Origin: Oscillospiraceae bacterium
GTDB taxonomy: Bacteria; Bacillota; Clostridia; Oscillospirales; Ruminococcaceae
Direction of reading: 5' to 3'
Assembly: GCA_017887325.1 (NCBI GenBank)
Contig: JAGHIE010000001.1
Location: 186,001-250,000 of the forward strand
Length of the DNA: 64,000 nucleotides
Below, in pieces: positions 9,064-17,481 of the stretch (within the stretch, counting starts at the first letter, position 1; the number at the start of each line of letters is the position of its first letter). The position numbers and the translations under genes were made by a program. The notes below the pieces were generated by a model. It was not told the DNA's origin. It saw only the letters and a program-made list of their open reading frames with translations, and did not search any database.

Positions 9064-10103
9064 TTTTTAAACCACCAACCTTTTTTTGTTTTAGTTTCTT
9101 TTTTAGAAACAGAGAAAATATTTTTAAAGATTTTATTGTGTGCTGCACACAAGCTGAACATATCAGGGCAGTAGTCTGTAAAATATGTTTTATCACTTTT
9201 TTCTTCCATATATCCTTTTAGAATACCTTGTAAATTAGGCTCTATAAAATTAAATATATATAGTATATCATTGTAACTATTAAAAGTTTCAAGAATATTT
9301 CTGTTATGTGGCAGTTCCCAAGCCTTTCCACCTAAAACTGTTATCTTTACATCTTTATCTAAAAAGGTAAAGATATTTTCTTTTTTGTATTCTCCAAAAT
9401 CAAAGATGTATATATCGTAATTTTTTGCGTATATTTCAGATATTTTTAAAGGATTGTAATATAGGTCAATATTTTCTAAAGATATTAGACCTATATTTTC
9501 ATCAATATTTACTTCTACCATATCAGGATAAGAACATATATTGTGGCTATCATCAGCTTCTATATATGCTACCTTATATCCTAAAGATTTAAAGTAAGTT
9601 GCAATTTGTAGAGAAATAGTTGTTGTTCCAATTCTTCTTTGACTACCCATAATACCTATTGTTTTAATATTCAGAGTAGATTTTTGTTTTATATCTTCTA
9701 ATTTAGGTTTATCATCTTCTAAAGTTACAGTTGTCTTAAAATTAAAACAATCAGTACATCTTTGTTTTCTAATACCTAAACTATCTCCGTAAACTATAAA
9801 CTCAAATCCGTTTTTAATAACTTCTTTCATTTGTTCTGATATATTATTAGTTAAATGAAAGATTATTATAGGTTTGTTTGTATTAGCTTTTAATTTAATT
9901 AAATAGGGTAGTAGCTCTTTAATTTCTACATTGAAGCAATCTATATCTAATACAATAACTCTTGCACTAGGCTCTAAAAATTGACTGAAAGTATCATCTA
10001 AGTTTTGTAACAAATCTACTTGAATAAACTCCTCATCAGAGTTTAAAAGTATAGTTTCATCAAGTATATTTTTACTGTATTTATTGAGTAGTCCTATAAT
10101 CAT
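9060..10103 (-). CDS. CpaE/ParA-like ATPase with receiver-like N-terminus
   Basis: A 347-residue protein. Residues 1-130 form a receiver-like domain without an obvious phosphorylation site. A deviant Walker A motif of the MinD/ParA type follows (IMGSQRRIGTTTISLQIA, about residues 152-169) and then a switch region YIFDFGEY. This architecture matches CpaE/TadZ-like proteins, which localise secretion machines at the pole or membrane. It overlaps the genes on both sides by 4 nt and lies between a surface-exposed membrane protein and a small membrane protein, so it may position the conjugation machine. It is distinct from the ParA of the partition pair at 24292-25080. Confidence 0.7.
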   Translation of the reverse strand: MIIGLLNKYSKNILDETILLNSDEEFIQVDLLQNLDDTFSQFLEPSARVIVLDIDCFNVEIKELLPYLIKLKANTNKPIIIFHLTNNISEQMKEVIKNGFEFIVYGDSLGIRKQRCTDCFNFKTTVTLEDDKPKLEDIKQKSTLNIKTIGIMGSQRRIGTTTISLQIATYFKSLGYKVAYIEADDSHNICSYPDMVEVNIDENIGLISLENIDLYYNPLKISEIYAKNYDIYIFDFGEYKKENIFTFLDKDVKITVLGGKAWELPHNRNILETFNSYNDILYIFNFIEPNLQGILKGYMEEKSDKTYFTDYCPDMFSLCAAHNKIFKNIFSVSKKETKTKKGWWFKK

Positions 10104-11089
10104 TGTTTTTCACTCTTTTTCTTTAGTATAAGTAAAATTGATACCATAATCAAACCGAATATTATGGCTGTTGTAGTTGTTCTTAATAGTTTATTTGATT
10201 GTGGTGTATATGTAACTTCCATATACTCTCTTTCACCAACTAACACATCAACATTTTCTAAAGAGTATATTGCATTAGCTTCATATACAGTTTTATGACC
10301 TGTGATTGTATCAGAGTAATTCGCTATATAGTCAGCACCATAATAACTTACATTAAAAACACATTCTTTAACTTGTTGACCGTTATTTTGATATGTATTA
10401 GTCCAGTTTGCACTATCAATCCTTGATTTATTAGGATTGATACCTAAACTTTGTAAAATAGTATTCTCATAGTTTTTATATGGAACACTACCGTCTGTTG
10501 TGTTAGGAATAAGTGTACCATTAAAGTTAAAGTACATAGTATCATCATCACCTATATATCTTCCGTTAATATTAAAACCACTTTTCCAGTATTCTTCTGA
10601 TTGATTTATATAAGAATAGGGAATAGTGGTTGTAAGCTGTTTATTGTTATCGGTGTATGTAACTTCTTTTGTTGGTGCTATAGCTGGTCTTTCTGTTAAA
10701 AAACCATAATCAATAGTACCTGTTAAGTTAATAGTACCGTTTTCTATTTCTTTTTCAGTATATTGTACATCTGATAGTTTGAGTGTAAATTTTTCTCCGT
10801 TATACTCAACATCTAAAGTTTGTGGTACTTGTTTTTCTTCAAGATTTTCATATGTTTTATTTTCTGTTAGAGTTTTTACATCTCTGACTTCTTCTTTAGA
10901 TTTTTTTTCTGTTTCTAAAATATATGTTTTTCCCTCGAATTGAATTTTATCTTTTGGAGTATCGTATATTTTTTGAGTTATTGTTCCGTCAGAGTTTTTA
11001 GTAGTTTGTGTTTCATCAGCATAGATACTTGTTGTTAAAACAGTAAATATCATTACTGATGAGAGCATAGACACAATTATTTTTTTCAT
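10100..11089 (-). CDS. Secreted, membrane-anchored protein of unknown function
   Basis: A 329-residue protein with a signal peptide (residues 1-24, cleavage likely after IYA), a beta-rich extracellular part and a C-terminal membrane helix at about residues 305-322 followed by KKKSEKQ. The topology is therefore outside with a C-terminal anchor, not a sortase substrate, since no LPXTG-like motif is present. It is coupled by 4-nt overlaps to the CpaE-like ATPase and to the upstream membrane protein. An ICE cell-surface or mating-pair component is plausible but not shown. Confidence 0.65.
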   Translation of the reverse strand: MKKIIVSMLSSVMIFTVLTTSIYADETQTTKNSDGTITQKIYDTPKDKIQFEGKTYILETEKKSKEEVRDVKTLTENKTYENLEEKQVPQTLDVEYNGEKFTLKLSDVQYTEKEIENGTINLTGTIDYGFLTERPAIAPTKEVTYTDNNKQLTTTIPYSYINQSEEYWKSGFNINGRYIGDDDTMYFNFNGTLIPNTTDGSVPYKNYENTILQSLGINPNKSRIDSANWTNTYQNNGQQVKECVFNVSYYGADYIANYSDTITGHKTVYEANAIYSLENVDVLVGEREYMEVTYTPQSNKLLRTTTTAIIFGLIMVSILLILKKKSEKQ

Positions 11090-11844
11090 TTATTTGCCCC
11101 CTTTGATTTAAAATTTTTAAATTTAATTTTAAGTGAATTAAATTTGTGTTTTATTGAAAAATCTTTATTTACTATTTCACCATTTATTGATTTATATACT
11201 TGTATTGAGCCGTTTTCCTGTTCACTTTCTACCCTTCCAAGTTCACCGTTTATTATGATTTTTTGATTTTCTTTTAGGATATCTTTTAGTTCAAGCTGTT
11301 TTGTTAAAAACTTAAAGTGCTTTTCTTTATCGATAGGAGTATCTAATTCGACATCAAAAAACAGCTCATATCCTGTATTAAAGCCTTCAATTTCCGCTTT
11401 GCTTTTTATAGTGCATTTTCTGTAATATTTTTTAGATGAATTAATGTGAAGTATTTGTTTGAAAAGAGGTATCATACACCATATTACAAGATATATAGTA
11501 AAAATGTATGTAGTTATATTTACCCCCAAATCTTTTGTTTTTGAAAGTTTATCAAGCAGTTCTTTATCTTTAAGTAAAAGTTCTATACACAATGATGTAG
11601 ATAATAAGAGAAATAGTACCAACAAGAAAATAAAAATATTTTTAATAAACTTTGATAAGTTAAATCTTCCTAATAGAATTATAGGGTGTATTTTATCTAT
11701 TAAATAAAATACACATATAGCTAAAATTGGTATTAAAATTATAGATATAGTAATAATTTTAAATTTAGTTAATGCTAATATCAAAAATGGTGTAGATGTA
11801 CATATAACAGAAGTGTAGATAAATATTTTATTGAATTTACTCAT
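11086..11844 (-). CDS. Membrane protein of unknown function
   Basis: A 252-residue protein with hydrophobic segments at about residues 8-27, 29-47, 66-87 and 105-130, then a soluble C-terminal half with basic ends (KFKNFKSKG). It overlaps the next gene by 4 nt and follows ssb by 14 nt. No family is recognised. It belongs to the ssb to ArdC-like operon and probably works with the secreted protein and the ATPase encoded after it. Confidence 0.6.
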   Translation of the reverse strand: MSKFNKIFIYTSVICTSTPFLILALTKFKIITISIILIPILAICVFYLIDKIHPIILLGRFNLSKFIKNIFIFLLVLFLLLSTSLCIELLLKDKELLDKLSKTKDLGVNITTYIFTIYLVIWCMIPLFKQILHINSSKKYYRKCTIKSKAEIEGFNTGYELFFDVELDTPIDKEKHFKFLTKQLELKDILKENQKIIINGELGRVESEQENGSIQVYKSINGEIVNKDFSIKHKFNSLKIKFKNFKSKGANK

Positions 11845-11858
11845 TACTTCACCTCGTT

Positions 11859-12305
11859 TTAATATGGTAATTCTTCTTCGTTTTCATCTTCGATACTCTC
11901 ATAATCATCTGTGTTTATATTTTCTGCACTAGGTGCATTGTTATCTTCTTTTGGTGCAGGTGGTGGAGTTAAGCCCTCTAGTTTATCAGTATTATTTTTA
12001 TTAAAGCCTGTAAAATATACTTGTTCAGCAATTACTTCAACAGTATATCTTTTGTTTCCTTGCTTATCCTCATAACTTCTTGTTTGCAGGTTTCCCTCAA
12101 TAACAACGAGTTGACCTTTAGTAAAGTATTTACTAACAAAATCAGCAGTTTGTCGCCAAGCTACAATACTTATAAAGTCTGTAATATCTTTATTGTACTG
12201 TCGTTCTACAGCTAGTGAAAATGTTGCTACATTTATACCGTTAGGTGTTTGACTTGTTTTAGGGTTATCTGTTAGTCTTCCCATTAGAATTGTTTTGTTT
12301 AACAT
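11859..12305 (-). CDS. ssb: Single-stranded DNA-binding protein
   Basis: A 148-residue SSB. The N-terminal OB fold (residues 1-105) begins MLNKTILMGRLTDNPKTSQTPNG and includes FISIVAWRQTADFVSKYFTKGQ and YTVEVIAEQVYF. The C-terminus ends DENEEELPY, an acidic tail but not the classical DDDIPF end, so interaction with host SSB partners may differ. ICE-borne SSBs protect the transferred strand. RBS AAAGGAG lies 7 nt before ATG, right after a terminator-like hairpin at 12320-12358. Confidence 0.95.
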   Translation of the reverse strand: MLNKTILMGRLTDNPKTSQTPNGINVATFSLAVERQYNKDITDFISIVAWRQTADFVSKYFTKGQLVVIEGNLQTRSYEDKQGNKRYTVEVIAEQVYFTGFNKNNTDKLEGLTPPPAPKEDNNAPSAENINTDDYESIEDENEEELPY

Positions 12306-12656
12306 AGTTTTGCTCCTTTCAAATAAAAATAGAGTAGATTTATTTTTCTACTCTATTTTATAGTTAAAGTTCTCTATGAGTTTGTATTTGTTTAACCAAT
12401 AGATGAACAACTTTTTTAGTTTTTTTAATCAATGTAAATATGGTAACCTTAAGGATATACAACCCATCAATGTTTTAAAAATAGGTTATAATAATTAATA
12501 AAAAATTTATTTTTATTAATTATTAATTTAATGTACTTTATTTGATTTTTATGTAGAATAATAGAAATAAAATATTTTTTGTTTTAGTATTGAGTATTGT
12601 AAATAATTCCAAATTTTTATATATACACTTTAATATCTAAAGAAAGGTTGTTTGAA
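12306..12656. other. Divergent intergenic region between ssb and an orphan rightward gene
   Basis: An AT-rich spacer of about 350 bases with a hairpin and T tract for the leftward strand at 12320-12358 and no gene that I can support. It must contain the promoters for both the ssb operon and the rightward gene, but I see no promoter good enough to place. Confidence 0.5.
12320..12358 (-). terminator. Terminator-like hairpin in the ssb leader
   Basis: Arms 12328-12338 and 12347-12357 pair perfectly (AATAGAGTAGA with TCTACTCTATT) and are followed on the minus strand by TTTATTTG, then the ssb ribosome binding site. No leftward gene ends just upstream, so it may act as an attenuator or RNA-processing site. 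A closely similar hairpin is at 13839-13862. Confidence 0.6.
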
Positions 12657-13430
12657 ATGTTTGAAGCGTATTCCCAAACTAAGAAAATGATTGTTAATGT
12701 AAAAGATGAATTTAATTTAAAAGAAATATTTTTATGTCCTAATGATGATTGTAAGGCAGAACTTAAAATAAAAGGGGTAACGGGACCCAGAGCTAAGCAT
12801 TTTGCAAAGACTAGAAACTCCAAACATAATGATGACTGTCCTTATAATTCATTCAACAGTAGATATATTAACAGTGAAAATGTAGTAAAATCTACTATTT
12901 ATGATATTTATAATAACTTGAATAATCCTGCACAAAAAGATAAAAATAATATTAAAAGTAAAAAGAATTATAGTTGTGATAAAGAATATACTACTGTTCA
13001 TATAAAGACTCCTAGACAGTTATATTATTTTTGCATTAACAACAGTTTATTAACTGAATATTCATCTAATCTAAAAGTTGGAGATATTGTGCTTGATAGT
13101 AGAAATTTATTAGATAAAAGTAATGCAAAAGGTATTAATGGAATAAGACTTGTTGTTGCGAAAACATATAAATATTCTTATAAAGATAAATCAATTTCTT
13201 TAAGATTAGAGAAAAAAACTAATACTGATAAAATTTTAACACTACATATAACATTGTATATGGATTGTAAATTATTTGAAGAAATAGTCAATCATATATT
13301 AAGCACATATGATAACAAATTCAAAGGGCATACAATAGCCATATTAGGAAACTGGTGTACTACTAAACCTTTTAACATTGATTGTACAATAAAAAATAAA
13401 AACCATATTATATTTAAGATAAAAGACTAG
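12657..13430 (+). CDS. Orphan rightward protein with N-terminal zinc finger, unknown function
   Basis: This is the only rightward gene in the visible ICE. I chose ATG 12657 (257 residues), not the TTG nine bases upstream, because AAAGG at 12643-12647 is well spaced from it. Near residues 26-60 it has CPNDDC, then HFAKTRNSKHNDDCPY, a Cys/His set that probably binds zinc and resembles the N-terminal finger of CoiA-like or nuclease-associated proteins. The C-terminal half could be an OB-like or beta-rich fold (HTIAILGNW near residue 232). It converges on the 13436 gene and has its own promoter region, as is common for ICE cargo. Function unknown. Confidence 0.7.
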   Translation: MFEAYSQTKKMIVNVKDEFNLKEIFLCPNDDCKAELKIKGVTGPRAKHFAKTRNSKHNDDCPYNSFNSRYINSENVVKSTIYDIYNNLNNPAQKDKNNIKSKKNYSCDKEYTTVHIKTPRQLYYFCINNSLLTEYSSNLKVGDIVLDSRNLLDKSNAKGINGIRLVVAKTYKYSYKDKSISLRLEKKTNTDKILTLHITLYMDCKLFEEIVNHILSTYDNKFKGHTIAILGNWCTTKPFNIDCTIKNKNHIIFKIKD

Positions 13431-13435
13431 AGAAA

Positions 13436-13819
13436 TTAGTATGTTTTATATTCTTTCTTTTCTATATATCCATTATCATTCAAGTATTTATTAAATATCA
13501 TTTCATATTCATCTAAATCATCTATATATGTGTCATCAGATTGAATATTGAGTGAATCTATGTATTCAGATACTATATTATTGGGATACTTTTTAAATCC
13601 ATAAGTACACCATACTAAATTATCTTTGTATAACTCACCAACATCACATCTCATATCAAAATTATTGTATTGACAATAAGATAATAGTATTTTCTTTTTA
13701 TTAATTTCTAAAGTTACATACTCTATTTCATTTCCTTTAAATATAAGAGATGTTGTATATCCTTTAGATTGTAATTTTCTAAACAACTCTAAATTTTTTC
13801 GCTGTACACGATAGTTCAT
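13436..13819 (-). CDS. Hypothetical protein
   Basis: A 127-residue soluble protein of unknown family. ATG at 13819 was chosen over an in-frame TTG 18 nt upstream, because AAAGGTGG lies 6 nt before the ATG and the TTG would overlap it. The sequence is rich in Tyr and Asn, with an acidic stretch DDTYIDDLDEYE near residues 97-108. It follows the pilus operon after a terminator hairpin and converges with the rightward gene, whose stop is 5 nt away. Confidence 0.6.
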   Translation of the reverse strand: MNYRVQRKNLELFRKLQSKGYTTSLIFKGNEIEYVTLEINKKKILLSYCQYNNFDMRCDVGELYKDNLVWCTYGFKKYPNNIVSEYIDSLNIQSDDTYIDDLDEYEMIFNKYLNDNGYIEKKEYKTY

Positions 13820-13838
13820 AATATTACCACCTTTCAAA

Positions 13839-13862
13839 AACAGAGTAGATTTTTTTCTACTC
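13839..13862 (-). terminator. Terminator at the end of the pilus operon
   Basis: The perfect 9-bp arms CAGAGTAGA and TCTACTCTG with a 6-7 nt loop overlap the stop codon of the minor pilin gene and are followed on the minus strand by TTTTTG. The ribosome binding site of the 13819 gene starts directly after the T run. The stem is nearly the same as the hairpin in front of ssb. Confidence 0.75.
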
Positions 13863-14840
13863 TGCTTTATTTTTATGTTTTTTAATAATCAATACTACTG
13901 AACCAAAAATAGATATAGTAGTAATTAAAGATAAAACAAAGATATTTGTTTTATCGCTTGTTTTAGGGAAAAATCCGTCTTTTTCATTAGGTGGATTTTT
14001 CCCATTTTCAACTTCCACTTTACCGATTTTATATTCATTGATAAAGTAACCATTATCATTGTTTTGAATGATAACATTATCTTTATTTTCTCCGTATATA
14101 ACAATAGGATAGATGTTTTTATCAGGAATATATCCTGACGGTGCTTGTGTTTCTTGTACAAGATAGTAAGCATATTTAAGGTCTTTAAATTCGTAAATAC
14201 CTTTTTTGGTTTCTTCAAATAAGCCGACCTTTTTATCTGATTTATCAAGCACCTTATTTTTATTAATATCTTCAAAAAGAGTAAATTCAGCACCACTCAA
14301 AAGTTTTAATTTTTCATTAGCTTTCTTGATGATGATATTACCTTTTTTAGCTTGATGTTTAGGCTCGAGTTGTATATGATAGTCCATTGTTTCCAACTTA
14401 TCATTATAAGTTGGTATAGATATTAAAGTAGGTGCTAATTCATCATAATTTGTGGTATCAAGTGCTTTAATTAGATACACACCTACACTTAAATCTTGAA
14501 ATGATACAATACCTTGTTTATTGGAATATTGTATATAATCGTTTTTTACAAGGTATTGTAGCTTTTCTGCTGTTTCTTGTAATTCTTCGGCAGTTTCTAT
14601 TTTGTTTAAGTCCACATCTGTGTCCTTAAACTCATCTAATAATATATATTCACCATTAACCAAATCAGCAACTTTAGAGCAAGATATTTCTACATCTTCA
14701 ACAGATGTTAAGTCTTGTCCTTGTCCTAAAGTTAGAGTTATTGAGCCTGTATCTTGCTCGGCGAATACTGTATGTAGTGGTATTACAGACAGAGCCATTA
14801 CCGATATTACACAAGCTAATTTCTTAATTAGTTTTTTCAT
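13857..14840 (-). CDS. SpaA-type minor pilin, sortase-anchored
   Basis: A 327-residue secreted protein: signal peptide (residues 1-27, ending VFA), a Cna-B/SpaA-like isopeptide domain (KANEKLKLLSGAEFTLFED near residues 173-191, with ETQAPSGYIPDK giving the acidic partner) and a C-terminal sorting signal. The motif reads FPKTS (near residue 290), an LPXTG variant, followed by a hydrophobic helix and a KKHKNK tail. It is the last gene of the pilus operon and its ATG overlaps the sortase gene end by 17 nt. A basal or minor pilin is the likely role. Confidence 0.85.
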   Translation of the reverse strand: MKKLIKKLACVISVMALSVIPLHTVFAEQDTGSITLTLGQGQDLTSVEDVEISCSKVADLVNGEYILLDEFKDTDVDLNKIETAEELQETAEKLQYLVKNDYIQYSNKQGIVSFQDLSVGVYLIKALDTTNYDELAPTLISIPTYNDKLETMDYHIQLEPKHQAKKGNIIIKKANEKLKLLSGAEFTLFEDINKNKVLDKSDKKVGLFEETKKGIYEFKDLKYAYYLVQETQAPSGYIPDKNIYPIVIYGENKDNVIIQNNDNGYFINEYKIGKVEVENGKNPPNEKDGFFPKTSDKTNIFVLSLITTISIFGSVVLIIKKHKNKAE

Positions 14841-15645
14841 ACTTCTTTTTCTTCCCCCTTATTATAAATATTGTTATTAGTGATATTAAAAATAAAAAGG
14901 GTAGAGTAGTGAATATCACTTCTCTAAACCCTAATGGTTTTGTTTTTATTTCTTCTTTTACTTGCTTTTCAAACGGCACTCTCTCACCAGTAACCACTAA
15001 TCTGTGAGTGTTAATACCGTATGGTGTACAAGTCATAAGACTTACTAAGTCTTTATTATCTTGAATATTAAAAACTTGTGTTTCATCAGGTGTAATGACT
15101 TGTATATCCTTAACTTCATAAGCAAGTGTTTTATCAAGAACATTTATATAAAATAAATCTCCTTTTTTTAACTCATCTAATCTAGTAAACAGCTTACTAC
15201 TTGCTAAACCTCTATGTGATGTTAGGACACTATGTGAATTGTTTGTACCTATTGGCAGGGAACTACCCTCTAAATGTCCTACTCCAACAGACAAGACTTC
15301 ATCTGTTGTTGTATGATAAATAGGTAAATTAACATTAATACTAGGTATTTCTATTTTACCCATTATTCCATTACCTATATTTAAAGTGTTTAGGTATTCA
15401 TCTTCATTTTTTAATACATTTGAAAATGGTAAGTTTGCTTGATATAGATTATCATTATACAATTTTGCTTTTTGAAGGATTTCTTCTTTTGTATTGTCTT
15501 TAACAGTTGTTATAGATTTATCATAGGTTGAAACTACTGAATTAATATTATTGCTATGTATTAAGTTAGAAATAATAGGATAAATGGCTAACAAAAAACC
15601 TGTGATAAAAATTCCTATAAATATTATTGTTTTATTTTTCTTCAT
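14824..15645 (-). CDS. srtC: Class C (pilin-polymerising) sortase
   Basis: A 273-residue sortase with an N-terminal membrane helix (about residues 7-26) and a C-terminal one (about 243-264), the two-anchor layout of class C enzymes. The catalytic triad is visible: His144 in VLTSHRG, Cys206 in SLMTCTPYG and Arg215 in THRLVVTGER. A candidate lid segment precedes the catalytic core. Class C sortases link pilin subunits covalently through their sorting signals. It lies between the backbone pilin (stop directly adjacent) and the minor pilin (overlap), so it is dedicated to this pilus. Confidence 0.95.
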   Translation of the reverse strand: MKKNKTIIFIGIFITGFLLAIYPIISNLIHSNNINSVVSTYDKSITTVKDNTKEEILQKAKLYNDNLYQANLPFSNVLKNEDEYLNTLNIGNGIMGKIEIPSINVNLPIYHTTTDEVLSVGVGHLEGSSLPIGTNNSHSVLTSHRGLASSKLFTRLDELKKGDLFYINVLDKTLAYEVKDIQVITPDETQVFNIQDNKDLVSLMTCTPYGINTHRLVVTGERVPFEKQVKEEIKTKPLGFREVIFTTLPFLFLISLITIFIIRGKKKKYEKTN

Positions 15646-17481
15646 TTAATTTTTTACCTTTAATTTTTTATACAATATAAATCCTGCACCACTCATTAAA
15701 CATATACCTAATATGGATAACCATACTGCATAATCACCTGTCTTTGCAAGTTGACTACCTTTTTGGTTAATTACTGTAATATATGAGATGCCGTCATCAA
15801 TATTACTTACTAAATCAATGTTTTTTTCTTCAGGTTTACCATTATAAAATTCTTTAAATTTTGCAGTAGCAGATAAGTTAATTAAGGTTTTATCTGTTGC
15901 ACCGTCACCCTTTATATATGAGTTTCTTTCAGTTGTAAAAGTAGGGTTAATAGTGAGTTTTATAGGGTCTAAAAGTGGTCTATATCCGTTAGGTGCGTCT
16001 GTTTCTTTTAAGTAATATACTTGACCGTCTAAACCGTAGATTATAAAGTTACCGTGTTCATCAGTAACCATTTCTACAGCTTCTGCTGGTGCTTTACCAC
16101 TAACAATACTATCACGATTTATTACTATATAATCTCCGTCTTTGTTTTGTTTTACAAAAACCTCATTTTGACAGTTTTCATCTGAATATAGTCTGAATTT
16201 AGCATTTTTTAAAACTGTATTATCATTGTTTGTTTTTGTAAGGTCTAGTTTATATGTAAAGCACACAACAGTATCAAATGGAGTAAATCCTGTACTTGTT
16301 GAATTATTATCTGGGTCATTTGAAAACTCTAACCTTACATCGTTTTCAAAGCCTGGTCTTCCTGTATCAAGACTTGCATTATCGTTTAAAGTTGCATTGA
16401 AAGTTAATGTAACAGTTTGTCCATATGTATTGTGCTTTTGATTATCAATATTATTAAATTCTCTGTCTACTATGGATTTAATATCATCAATCACTACATT
16501 GAAAGTTTCATTGTTGATATTTTCTGTAATTACTTTAAATTCATTAGATTTTAAAGTGTAAGTTTTATTGCTATCTTTAATAGTAATTTCTACACTATCT
16601 TTATTAAAGGTCAACGCTTTATCCATAATGTCGTGCCACACATATTTATATGTGTGATACCCATTTATATTTGGTATGTTACTTTCAAATTTGTATGGAA
16701 CAGTTTGACCTATCTCGTAATCTCCAATGTCATTCCACCCTTGATTACCGATAACATCTCTGTTGTCATCTTCCTGTATCTTTTTAGTGATTAGGGGGTA
16801 GTCAGATTTTATATCTATTTCAGATAATGGATTTGAAGTATCAACTATACAAAGGGAAGCTGATGAGAATGTATCTTGAACATTTGTTATTTCATCTACA
16901 ATATAATATCCATACTGTAAACCTTGTATCTTAATAGAGTTATCAACTCTAGTGTTCATAACATTTACTATATCACCACTCATATTAAGCTCATTCATTT
17001 TATTTCTAAGTTCTTCGACAAAGTATCTAAATTCAGAATATCTGCTTTCTAGTGGCTGTTCGTCAGTAGCGTTTTCTTGTTTGTTTTGATTTATTGATTG
17101 TATGTAATCAATAACCATATATTCTGTTACTTTGTCAGCTGTTGTATTAAGTTTAGGTGCAATAACTTGTTTTAATGCTTCTTGATAGACAGGGTTAAAG
17201 GTGTAGTTTATACTTTCGCCATTGTCTGAATTTTCGGCAAAAAATAAAGTATAAACTTCAAATTTTTTACCATTCAATGTCTGATTTTGATTACCATTAA
17301 TAGTGATACTCGCTGTTCCTTTTTGAAAATCAGCTACACCATTAATAGTATTAATTTCTTTACTTGCAAAAGATATGATACTATTATTATCATTTGCAAA
17401 AATAAAGGTAGGTGTTGTTGTCATAACTGCACCTACCATAAGTCCTGCTAATATTGTTGATATTATTTTTTTAGTTTTCAT
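15646..17481 (-). CDS. Major (backbone) pilin with isopeptide-type domains
   Basis: A 611-residue secreted protein: signal peptide (about 1-29), an N-terminal pilin domain, a D2-type isopeptide domain in the middle, and a C-terminal Cna-B domain (LTKTNNDNTVLKNAKFRLY at about 419-437, ETDAPNGYRP). The sorting signal is QLAKTGD near residue 580, then a hydrophobic helix and KKLKVKN. Its size, domain order and position next to the class C sortase point to the shaft subunit. The start overlaps the adhesin gene end by 11 nt. Confidence 0.85.
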   Translation of the reverse strand: MKTKKIISTILAGLMVGAVMTTTPTFIFANDNNSIISFASKEINTINGVADFQKGTASITINGNQNQTLNGKKFEVYTLFFAENSDNGESINYTFNPVYQEALKQVIAPKLNTTADKVTEYMVIDYIQSINQNKQENATDEQPLESRYSEFRYFVEELRNKMNELNMSGDIVNVMNTRVDNSIKIQGLQYGYYIVDEITNVQDTFSSASLCIVDTSNPLSEIDIKSDYPLITKKIQEDDNRDVIGNQGWNDIGDYEIGQTVPYKFESNIPNINGYHTYKYVWHDIMDKALTFNKDSVEITIKDSNKTYTLKSNEFKVITENINNETFNVVIDDIKSIVDREFNNIDNQKHNTYGQTVTLTFNATLNDNASLDTGRPGFENDVRLEFSNDPDNNSTSTGFTPFDTVVCFTYKLDLTKTNNDNTVLKNAKFRLYSDENCQNEVFVKQNKDGDYIVINRDSIVSGKAPAEAVEMVTDEHGNFIIYGLDGQVYYLKETDAPNGYRPLLDPIKLTINPTFTTERNSYIKGDGATDKTLINLSATAKFKEFYNGKPEEKNIDLVSNIDDGISYITVINQKGSQLAKTGDYAVWLSILGICLMSGAGFILYKKLKVKN

